DNA of 64,000 bases, taken from NCBI GenBank assembly GCA_944739405.2, contig OX123182.2:14643326-14707325 (forward strand). The letters are read 5' to 3'. A model generated the notes under the pieces. The model was given only the letters and a program-made list of their open reading frames with translations. It had not been told where the DNA came from and ran no database searches. Source of the DNA: Euclidia mi. Taxonomy: Eukaryota > Arthropoda > Insecta > Lepidoptera > Erebidae. This document shows, piece by piece, positions 54,603 through 64,000 of the stretch. Position numbers and translations under genes: made by a program. The first letter of the stretch is position 1. Every line of letters begins with the position of its first letter.

Positions 54603-55100
54603 GAGGAAACACTACGGGCGAGAGAATTGAAAAATAGGTATTTGTAAAATCTATTGCTGTCGCGCAGCCTCAAGCCTCCCCCCGCAGAGTGCGATAGAGA
54701 CAACTGCAGCTTGAACCAAAAATATCTATTAAATGTACACAAAATCAACGTTTCGTATTCCCTTGATTCCTTCTCCAAAACTTCATCGATTTATTTAACT
54801 AGTTTTTTCATATTAAATTAAAGAAAGGCTTTGGCCGTGTTCCTATGTTTTATTTTTTTTAAATAATCTAGCCAAATTTGTTTTTTGGATGTTTGAACAC
54901 AGCAGAAAATCTGGCCAAATTTGAGGTATTTGAAGGTTCATAACTTTTGTAATATTTAATCTATGAAAAAAAAGGAAAACATAGGGACATGCTAATCGAG
55001 GCCATACATCTTTTGGAAGAAAATAATTGCTCTACTGGCATTATCCAGGGAGAAAACAGGAGACTACGTTTGTATGGAAAAACGGCCGTTGTGTTTCCTC
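54603..55100. mobile_element. TTAA-flanked MITE, piggyBac-like
   Basis: TTAA at 54,599-54,602 and 55,101-55,104. Terminal inverted repeats GAGGAAACACTACGG (left) and GAGGAAACACAACGG (reverse complement of right). It is 498 bp without coding capacity. The TTAA duplication fits the piggyBac superfamily, and I recall this end in moth genomes. Confidence 0.72.
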
Positions 55101-55104
55101 TTAA

Positions 55105-58100
55105 TAGATGAGCTCGCGGTTACACCCGCGTTATTTAGGGCTACTACTCCGCGCCCGTGGCTCATAGCGTGATGTTATATAGCCTTTAACCTTCCTCGAT
55201 AAATGGGCTGTCTAACACTGTTCAAAATGGACCACTGGTTCCTGAGATTAGCGCGATCAAACTAACAAACTCTTCAGCTTTATTAGGATAGATATTTAGA
55301 TATCACTTAAGTTACGTGAAATTAGGAGTCGATAAATAATGCTGTCTAATGTATTTCCAAACGCAAAACTTTAAAATTGATGATTCTATTTCAAGTTTCT
55401 ATTTCTATATAGGTGCAAAATCTTGTGTTTTCTCTTCCAAAACTGTGGGCGTAATACTGTTGTTCTAGGAGCTAGTTTATTTACATTCTAAAACCTCCGT
55501 TATTGCTGTGAACCTTAAGCATTTGTAGTTAAAAGTAACGACAGAGATTTTAGACATTATAGCAAAATTGACGAAGAAAAAAATTATGGGCAGAATTCCA
55601 TAAAAGATTCCACTTATAAAGAACATAGTATGTATACGTAAGAAACATTGAGATGTTAGAAATTCGCAAAAACTTCAACCAAACTTCTTAGTTTAAATCC
55701 CAAGGTTAAACTAACATCAAATTCAGTTTCAAATGCAAACTCCACTGCGCTGCACTTTTAAATTAAGTTGGCTTTACTGGAAGACTGTATTAACGTCTAT
55801 GGAGTAGAAACTGAATATTGTCAACCGAAACTATTGGATTTTAGAACTACCGTGTGTACAATTTAATTAATGCTAATAGAGCTTTTTAAACGTAATGGTT
55901 ACTACATAGATATAAACCTGTGCGTGCGATGTTATTGGAATGAAATTGTTGAATTATATGACTAGTAAACGTTATTGAGATCTGACTGTTAGTACGAAGA
56001 TCTAAAAGCTAGCGCTAAAAGAGCGTCAAATTATTCACATCACAGATATGCTTATCGATGATATCTACATGCTACACACTATCACATGTAGAATTAGTGG
56101 TGAATTTAGGTTTGTGTTTTGGTATCCTGGTAATGGCAGGTTATTTTTTTTCAAAGGGAACACTAAAAAGTGAAATCTCACGAAGGGATCCTAATTCTTT
56201 AGAGAGTGCTTAATTATGACAGCATGAAATGGAAAATACATTGAATTATTACAATGCAGTATGGTAAATAACTAGTAAAAGGAATCTATAAGATTTGAGG
56301 GATGGTTTCTAAATGATTGGAGTGGAAATTTTTCTGTATGTTAGAACGTATTAAAAGATGACACAAATACGGTAAGGTAACTAACCAATGTATATGATTG
56401 CAAGGACAGTATTTTAAATAAAATGGGCACGCTGGCTGAATACCATTTAGTCTATTTTTAATAACTCTACACTATTTTATATCCCACAAAGACAGGATAT
56501 TTTATGTTGATGACTGTATAAGATACACTACTGTTTATATTCAGTATAAACGCTAACAGCATTTGAAACTAGCACCAGTTTGGATAATATAACGAGAAAA
56601 TAACATGCAAAATTTCACTTCTATCATACAGAGAAGCGTAAAATATGAACTGTCTCGGATGCAAAGTTTTGATTTGTTTCTTTGATATATATTTTACAGC
56701 TGGATGCTGGGAGATTTCAATTGCAATCACTATTTGTATGTAAGTTTCCTAGCGGTCATAATATCGTTGAAAATATAATATTTCAGTAAACGGAAATGTG
56801 GGAAAATTACCTTGTTATAACTAGTTTTCTGTTTTAGAATATCGAATCTGCGTAGTGAAATAATTAATTTAGGGAGAACGTGGTTTGATTAAAGTAAAGT
56901 TGTTTGCAGATAAGAAATTTAAACCCAAGGTAAATGTGCTATTAGCATTTTGCAGCGTTCGGCAAGAAATATTAGCTTTTTAATTCCGCACTCGATTTTC
57001 AGTCAGTTTGTTGCTGCCGTCTGTTATTTATGTTCCAAACATATTTTTTTTACTTCGTCAGGAAAACTTCAATTAACTACAAATTGCGAGTATTGGCAAA
57101 TTTAATTCCATTTAAAATTATGTTGTCTGACTAAGCCAGAGAAGGTAAGATAAAGCTAGACAAAGTAAAAAAGAAACGAATATCTCGATAACTATATTAA
57201 AACTACCGTCGTCACTTCATCACATATGAAGAAATGTGTTCATTGATTGTTGAAAATGCAGAGCATGAAAATAGAGTTCAATTACTATAACCAGCCTCTA
57301 GGTCGAGCTGATGTATCTCAACCTTGAGCCTAGACACGTCCACTGCACGACGTAGCCTTCGCCAAGGTTCGCCTCGTATACTGAACATTTGGTTATAATC
57401 TCACCGGACCGATCTAAAAGGTTAAATAAATTTAATATGAACGTAGCAGGGACAATTTGTTAAAAAAGAATCGTTTTCATAACTAAATTTTACCTACATC
57501 ATTTCATAATAATTATACATTTATAACAAAATAATAGAAATTGTATTTCGCTCTGTGTTAAAACTGTATGTGTATTGTTGCCACTTATTGCTGGAGGCAA
57601 TGGGACAAATTGGTTAATATGGTGTTCGTAGTCAATGTAGCGGCAAAATGTTGCTACTAACAGAGGCTTTAGCTGCGCTATTATGTATAAAATGCCACGT
57701 ATATCCCATTAGCTAAATCTCGGAGTAAGGCTTGCGAAGTCTAAATGTTCCCAACTTTTATTTTATTAGCTACAGCTAGCCACGCTTAGAATAAAATAAA
57801 GCTTAAATGACAAATCGATTCAGAGATTTCCCTTCCTTGTTCATCAAAATTTTATTAATCTAAAGAAAATGATGGATTTCTTCATCATCAGATAAATTCA
57901 AGTGTACTCTAGAACTGATTTCATATTTTTTTTGTTGGCAGTGTAGTTGTACCCTATTTTTTATTATTCTATACTGTCCTATTGCTGGGCAACGATCTAT
58001 TTTACACTCCGCCAAGCGTGCGTGACTGGTACCAAGATTGGCCAGATCTTGTCAAAGTCATCTTGATTGTCATAGTAGAGTTTGTTATGTGCATAAAGCA

Positions 58101-58556
58101 GCCTTAGTCCTCAGTTATCGATGCAGAACAAGTAGTTATTTTACAAAAAGATAACGCAAGCAATCTGACAGTAAATACTCTGCTTGTGTTTATTTCTCTA
58201 TTACTGCAGAGTATAATTTATTTCAATCGTCTTTCGTATTAGTATAATAATGTTTAACTCATTTATCTTTTAAGAAGCAGGACTTCGAACCTGCTTCAAC
58301 ATAAAGCTCTTCACGATATACATTTTACAGCCTTCATATATATTCAGTGTTCTCTGAGTGGTAAGTTTTTACCCTCAGCTAATACAACCTTAGATTAATT
58401 GGAGGTGATTTATTATGGCTTTACATTGTAACTGGCTTCCTGTGGTTTTAGGTACATTAGACTGGTGAAGGTTTTTAATTGAGTCGTTAGGCTTACACTT
58501 TAAGCTAGCAAGGTGAATAAGAGTGATCATGAAATTTTGTTTTTCAACACTAAGAT
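55105..58556. other. intergenic, no gene seen
   Basis: About 3.4 kb of AT-rich sequence without credible frames. Positions 57,968-58,070 carry a phrase (CCTATTGCTGGGCAA) reminiscent of a decayed LINE 3' end; this is uncertain. Confidence 0.45.
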
Positions 58557-58598
58557 AAAGGACGTAAATCGACTACCTACAGTCGATTTACGTCCTTT
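58557..58598. repeat. perfect hairpin, 18-bp arms
   Basis: AAAGGACGTAAATCGACT (58,557-58,574) and its exact reverse complement (58,581-58,598) around ACCTAC. Confidence 0.92.
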
Positions 58599-58944
58599 GT
58601 GTTTTTATTCACATCGTATAAAGTTAGTATCGTAAACTACACAAAGTACCTCTTAAAGGACATTATAGATTTAAAAAATATTTTGCCCTCGGCTTCATTG
58701 AAATTGATACAATATTTAATAGTCCCCTATGTGACCCCTCAGGGGAAATTCTTCCTTTGTGAGTGGTTGCATCTTAAAAGGCAACCACTGTCCAAATTAC
58801 TTTTTTCTGGTTTCTGAAGCTTTAGCATTTGGTATTATAAAAAATATCAGCCAGGCCAAGTAATGTTGCATATACGGTGATGATTAAGCTGAAACTTTTC
58901 GCAAAAATTGCTAAAAATAAACAGTTACCAGTTGTCCAATGTAT
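58599..58944. other. intergenic, no gene seen
   Basis: A 72-codon frame at 58,599-58,817 has no family features and starts on a non-ATG codon. Confidence 0.4.
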
Positions 58945-59186
58945 TCCGTGTGGTGACGGATTAAGAATAGAGAATGTCACCACCCCATATCATCCCATGG
59001 GTGTCGTAGGAGCCGACAGAGGGAGCATATTAGGTATGCAGAGAACAGCACTGTAAGAGAAGGAAAACTTGATACAAACCCTATACCAACCCGTTTGGCC
59101 AGCATGGTATAGTACGCCAATTCCTCCTTTCAAAGGAGAGGCCTAGTCCAGCAGTGGACTGTTAAAGGCTGATGATGATGATGATG
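58945..59186 (+). mobile_element. short retroposon, family 3, with (GAT)n tail
   Basis: Starts CCGTGTGGTGACGGATTAAG and ends GGCCTAGTCCAGCAGTGGAC plus (GAT)5. About 85-90 percent similar to 59,349-59,580 by eye. Confidence 0.82.
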
Positions 59187-59348
59187 TCCAAATCCAGTTA
59201 GTCCAAAATAACAGTACCTAATAAAATTTCTGTAAAAGAAACGTAGAAAGTAAAAGAAAAAGCTTTATTTAGTAAGGGGATTAAAACAAACCTTGCATCA
59301 GGAAACAGAAAATTCTTCTTGCAATTTAAATCATTCTTAGTTTATAAT

Positions 59349-59580
59349 ATCCGTGGTGACGGATTAAGAATACGGAATGTCGCCATCCCATATCAGCCCA
59401 TGGGTGTCGTAAGAGCCGACAGAGGGAGTACATTATGCAGAGAACAGCACTGTAAGAGAAGGAAAACTTGAAACAAACCCTATACCAACCCGTTTGACCA
59501 GCGTGGTCAAGTAGGCCAATTCCTCCTTTCAAAGGAGAGGCCTAGTCCAGCAGTGGACTTTTAAAGGCTGATGATGATGA
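59349..59580 (+). mobile_element. short retroposon, family 3, second copy
   Basis: Same structure as the preceding copy. Flanked by direct repeat GTTTATAAT (59,340-59,348 and 59,581-59,589), extendable by one base. The orientation equals that of the previous copy, but each seems a separate insertion. Confidence 0.85.
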
Positions 59581-59589
59581 GTTTATAAT

Positions 59590-60281
59590 GCACGTATTTT
59601 ATAAATGGAAAAAAGTGAAATTTCAATGGTTTCAGATTCAAGAATATTTATGATATCAGATCTCTGTAATGGATGATGGCTGCATCATTTTATTAACTTT
59701 ATCATAGGTTGTTAAACACTTGCCTTAGAATATTAGGGTCCGCTGACTTACATTCAATTCACCAAATGGATTATTAGGGTACTCTGTTATTTACAAGGAC
59801 TATTTATTTATAAGAGATATCTGTGTGTCTGTTTGTGATTTAACATCGAAACTACACTGGCTACTTTGTGATTAAAGTAAATAAAAGATTATGATTTGTA
59901 GTTTTTAGGTTACGATTGCACTGTAACTCTTTCTAGATATTATATTTAAGGACAAAAAAATAATGCAGGTTCAAGAGCCACTCCACGAATATTTAAAGAA
60001 AGTATAACGAAATGTTTAAGTTCAGTCCAATATTTCAAGACCAGCAGTTGTTTCTCAACTGAAACACTAAAACACTGTACAGTAAAATGTGAATGATTTT
60101 AATAAGCCTTTCTTGACCTCAATTTGCAACTAACAATAAGCATATTTTCTTTATGACCCCGCTCTTAAGACCTTGGCTGGATTATGAAAGTTTGAATAAA
60201 ATTTAAATGGAAGGGTGAAATCGATGCAAGGTTATATGACGTGTATGGTAAACGTCCATAATATCTATAATTCTATACTAA
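59590..60281. other. intergenic, no gene seen
   Basis: AT-rich spacer up to the minus-strand LTR. Confidence 0.45.
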
Positions 60282-60787
60282 TGGGTCGGCGTTACACCGA
60301 AACCGTAGGGTTCTAGGCGACTTGGAGAAGGAATGGACTGTATATAAGGGATGGCGCGTTTTAGTCGCCTAGGATTGGAATGGGAGAGAGGATTGTGAGT
60401 GGGTATAGGATATTCTAAGGATGATGGGGCACTTACCTTGTACGTCAGTCCTCTTTCCTTGCAAATGGCAGCCTCCTGGTGTTTTCGAGATGAAGCTGCT
60501 TGATTCACTCCACTACACAAATCACTTTCACTTGCGAGCGGTTTTACATAAGCGGTAATAATTATAGCGGGAGCGGCGCGGTATGGCGGACACGTATTTA
60601 GGGAATCGAAAGTTCTAGACTGTCCCTCGCGTCGACGATCTTGGCGACCAATCCGCGAAAGGCGTACCCTTTCTAGGGAATGGGAGACAGGGACGGAAAC
60701 ATGGTATCGCTTGCACTAGACAAGCGAGCGTGGAACGATTGATGTTGATGTGATTAGTTTTAGATGGAAAGGTAGATGGGGCTACCA
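60282..60787 (-). repeat. 3' LTR of second BEL/Pao element
   Basis: On the minus strand it starts TGGTAGCCCC right after a polypurine-like tract (GGGCCGGGGGGATA, complement of 60,788-60,801) and ends CGACCCA. About 506 bp. A strong splice-donor-like CAAG/GTAAGT lies at 60,440-60,431 (minus). The left end is inferred from the TG...CA rule and is not confirmed by a second LTR in the window. Confidence 0.6.
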
Positions 60788-60991
60788 TATCCCCCCGGCC
60801 CTAAAGGGTAGACTTTAAATAAATAGAATTGAACTGGGTGTACTACCGCATAACCCATCAATAGGCTAAGACAGCGATATGATAATAAAATTAATCTAAA
60901 TTAACTTTTGCGAAAACTACAAACGCAATAATAGCGAAAACTACTAACTAAATACTTAAACTAAGAGGTAGATCCAACTTCAGGCTAGATT
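60788..60991 (-). other. 3' UTR of second BEL/Pao element with polypurine tract
   Basis: Non-coding segment between the pol stop (60,992) and the LTR. Confidence 0.55.
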
Positions 60992-63900
60992 TCACTGAGT
61001 TAGAAGCGGACAGAGACGTACAACAGGGCGCACGTAGCTCCCCTTAGCGGTTTTCACGGTAACAACGAGGGTTGTACCGTCCTTGGAAGTATGCAATTTC
61101 TCTACGATGCCTAACGGCCATGAAAGCGGCGGAGCATTATCATGTATTATGACGACTAACGTACCTTCCTGTATAGGGGATGCAGGACTATTCCACTTGG
61201 ATCTAGCCTGGAGCTGGTGTAGATATTCCGCACGCCAGCGCCGCCAGAACGACTGCACGAGTTTATCCAGCAGAGTATGTCTCTGGAGCAAGCTTGAAGA
61301 GTATGCTTCAGGAGCCGGAAACGACGATAATGGCACTGTGCTCAGAAAAAGTGCAGGGCTTAACCCGGATGGTTCTGCAGGGTCACTACTCAATGCCGTG
61401 AGCGGACGCGAGTTGATCAGTGCCTCGACTTGTGCAAGGACAGTTAAAAGCTCTTCGTAAGAGAGGATCCGTTGACCTATGACCTTGAAGAGATGCGTTT
61501 TAATTACTTTGACCATGCTTTCCCAACATCCACCGAAATGCGGTGATGCTGGTGGAATAAACTTCCAGTCAATATGATTTATGGAAAGTTCTTCCTGAAG
61601 ACGAGTACGATATTCTTCCCTGAGAAACTTATAAAGGTCGCGTAAATAAGAGCTTGCGCCCACAAAACAAGTGCCGTTATCCGTGTACAAACACTGTATA
61701 GGGCCGCGCCGTGAGAGAAATCGTTTAAGGGCTGCCAGGAATGACACCGTGCTTAAATCTGTCGCAACTTCAATATGCGTAGCGCGCGTCGTTAAGCATG
61801 TAAATGTAAATACATAGCCAGGCTTTATGGCTTTTAACACCTCGACCACGCACTGGCGTATACTGCAGTGGTCCTGCATAATCACAACCGGTGTGTGTAA
61901 ACGCTTTAGCAACCTGGTTGACGCGCTGGCTAGGGAGATCGGCCATGGGAGTGTAAGTCGGACGCGAAATTTGAAACAGACGTTACATTTATGTATTCTG
62001 TGACGAATTATTCGTCGAGTGGCTAAAATCCAATACTTATGCCTAAGTAAGGACATAAGCAACTCTGGACCGGCATGGAGGTGTTTCTTGTGATAAAAAT
62101 CAAAAAGAAGGTCGACAACATGATCATGTCGCGGCAGAATACAAGGATGTTTGTAGTTATAAGGTTCATCCAAATTCGACAGACGACCCCAACGCGTATG
62201 ACGCCGTGTTTATCGAGAAACGGCTTGAGTCTAAGGATAGCGGGAGAACAAAGTACATTGTTTTTCAAATTTTGAATGTCGTTACTAAAATGAACAACCT
62301 GTACAGCTCGTAGTAACTTACATTCTGCGAATTTGATATCAGTACTTGATACAAAAGTCTCATTAGGTAGGTGCCTAAGAAACCTATAGACATAAACGAT
62401 GGCGCGGAGTAACTTAGACCACGATGACATGCGTAGTGCGAGTGCATAGATGGGAGACTCCGCAACCTCAGCAATCACGGGATAAGAAACAGACTTCCGT
62501 TCGGGTACATCTTCGTCTTCTGCACTGTGGTCAAAGGGTTGCATGGGCCATTCTGACGGATCATGGGAGATCCAAGAAGGTCCACGATACCACAATGGAT
62601 GATGCAGAAGATTAAGTGGAGTGACACCACGAGACAAGCAATCTGCGGGGTTCTCAATACCCGCGACGTGATTGAAACAAGTAGCAAGAACCAGTTTAAT
62701 CAATTTGCTAACGCGGTTGGCGACAAAAGTCTGCCAGCGATGAGGAGAAGAATGAATCCAAGCGAGCACCACTTTGGAGTCGGAAAATGCGTATATTTTA
62801 TTAATTGGGTAGTGGGGCAAAACTGTGTCTTGAACCTTGCGGAGCAACTGAGACAGTAGAAGGGCCGCGCACAACTACAGCCTCGCAACTGAAATGGTTT
62901 TAACAGGCGAGACCTTAGACTTGGCACAAACTAAATGCACCGAGTAGTTAGAACCAATGTGGACATGTAGATATACGACTCCGCCGTAAGCACGCTCGCT
63001 GGCGTCAGCGAAACCTATTAAGTTGATGGTACATCCATCTACCAACCCAAGATGACGCGGAATAGTAACTTGATTGAGCGCGGTAAGCTCAATACAAAAC
63101 TGGCCCCAAGCGGTGACAATATGGTCAGGGGGTGTTTCATCCCACTCACACTTTGATAGCCAAAGCTCTTTGATCAAGAGCTTGGCGTACAAAATTGTGG
63201 GAGCCACAAAACCCATTATGTCCCATAGTCGAGCCACTGTGGACAGCATAGTGCGTTTGGTGCACTTATCATCTGGTGGTGAGACGTAAAACCGAAAACT
63301 ATCGCAGGATTTGTCCCAGCGTAAATCGAGAACCTTATGCGGTACAGACTACTCAAACTCAATGTCTGGAGAAGCCTTATGAGAATCTGGTATGCATGCG
63401 AGAACCTCCTTAGAGTTGCTTGTCCATTTGACAAGATGAAACTGGCCTCGCTACAAAGCGAAATTGCTAGCGGAGCGGATATGACACTACAGGCAATGTC
63501 ATCCATGTACAAAGCGGAAGTGGCAACAGCCGCTGCGGCGGGAAAATGAACGCCTTCATCAGCGATCAACTGGCGAACAACTCGTAACGCGTGATATGGG
63601 CTAGACTTGAGTCCAAAACAAACACGATTGAACTGATACACAGATAAAGGTTCTTTCTTGTCAAAACGATAAAAGATCCGTTGAAATCTATGGTCAGATT
63701 CGCGAACGCCGATATTGAGAAACATTTGGCGGCAATCAGCTGACAGAGCGATTTGGAAAAGACGAAACTTTATTATGATGTTAAATAAATCACCCTGTAG
63801 ATTGGGACCGGCATGCAAAATGTCATTAATCGACTGACCCGATGTAGTCTTACAACTAGCATCTAAAACCACACGAATTTTAGTAGAGGTTTTATCTTCG

Positions 63901-64000
63901 CGAACTACGCCGTGATGCGGGATATAATATGAGGGCAGAGAGTTGCCCTCGTTGTTTACAACTACACTCAAAAAACCTTTATCTATGTAGTCACGAAAGA
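60992..64000 (-). pseudogene. second BEL/Pao pol: RT to integrase (cut by window end)
   Basis: Read from 64,000 downwards. RT: YYIPHHGVVREDKTSTKIRV, DILHAGPNLQGDLF, LSADCRQMFLN (motif A), FGLKSSPYHALRVV (motif B) and catalytic ALYMDDIACSV (about 63,500). A shift near 63,430 is followed by LSTVARLWDIMGFVAPTI and GFADASERAYGGVVYLH (RNase H). Another shift at 62,875 leads to YAFSDSKVVLAWIHSS and ENPADCLSRG. A shift near 62,180 leads into the integrase: HAGPELLMSLL ... CNVC zinc region, the first catalytic Asp in a short out-of-frame stretch (about 61,880), LYTDNGTCFVGA (about 61,680), PHFGGCWESMVKV (about 61,530), then VEALINSRPLTALS and a DUF5641-like end. The stop is at 60,992. It differs from the element at 38,404. 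Confidence 0.88.

Overview
The window is a transposon-dense, AT-rich stretch of an insect genome, most likely a moth or butterfly. The evidence is an intact arthropod-type tRNA-Arg(UCG), several tRNA-derived SINE families with (GAT)n or TATG-type tails, Helitron termini of a type I recall as common in Lepidoptera, Ty3/Gypsy and BEL/Pao LTR elements, and jockey/CR1/RTE-like LINE remnants. I see no intact host protein gene. The only host-derived protein sequence is a broken prostaglandin-reductase-like pseudogene.

Layout. 1-3.7 kb: SINEs around a tRNA-Arg gene. 3.74-15.24 kb: a decayed inverted duplication of about 11 kb whose arms pair in at least four collinear blocks. Near its middle is a nearly perfect 90-bp-arm hairpin (10,363-10,601). 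Its arms were later interrupted by a Helitron, RTE tails, a SINE split by a LINE, and a LINE 3' end. 15.2-22.6 kb: LINE remnants, including an inactive minus-strand RT at 18.06-19.95 kb, and a MITE. 22.6-36.7 kb: the prostaglandin reductase pseudogene is split by a Gypsy element (LTRs 22,668-22,881 and 35,649-35,862, target duplication GGTG). That element is itself split by a younger Gypsy element (LTRs 28,492-28,889 and 35,131-35,528, target duplication AGTA). 38.4-45.9 kb: a BEL/Pao element with 5-bp target duplication CTTAC. 46.1-49.1 kb: a LINE with a SINE inside its RT and a tandem-repeat 3' UTR. 49.1-60.3 kb: SINEs, a foldback MITE, a LINE 3' fragment, a diverged solo LTR and a TTAA MITE. 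60.3-64 kb: the 3' half of a second, minus-strand BEL/Pao element running off the window.

How parts relate. LTR divergence fits the nesting order: 3 differences in 214 bp for the outer Gypsy and 1 in 398 for the inner. The inner Gypsy keeps a canonical -1 frameshift heptamer at the gag stop. The outer carries an intact 88-residue membrane-anchor ORF upstream of a broken gag-pol. One SINE family shares its 3' tail with the 3' end of a LINE in this window, which suggests a SINE-LINE mobilisation partnership. Seven perfect or near-perfect short-loop inverted duplications, lying in unrelated contexts, point to a recurrent snap-back mutational process.

Limits: all homology was judged by eye from translated motifs and direct reading; no database or alignment was run. 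Element ends are exact where a target duplication was seen and approximate otherwise.
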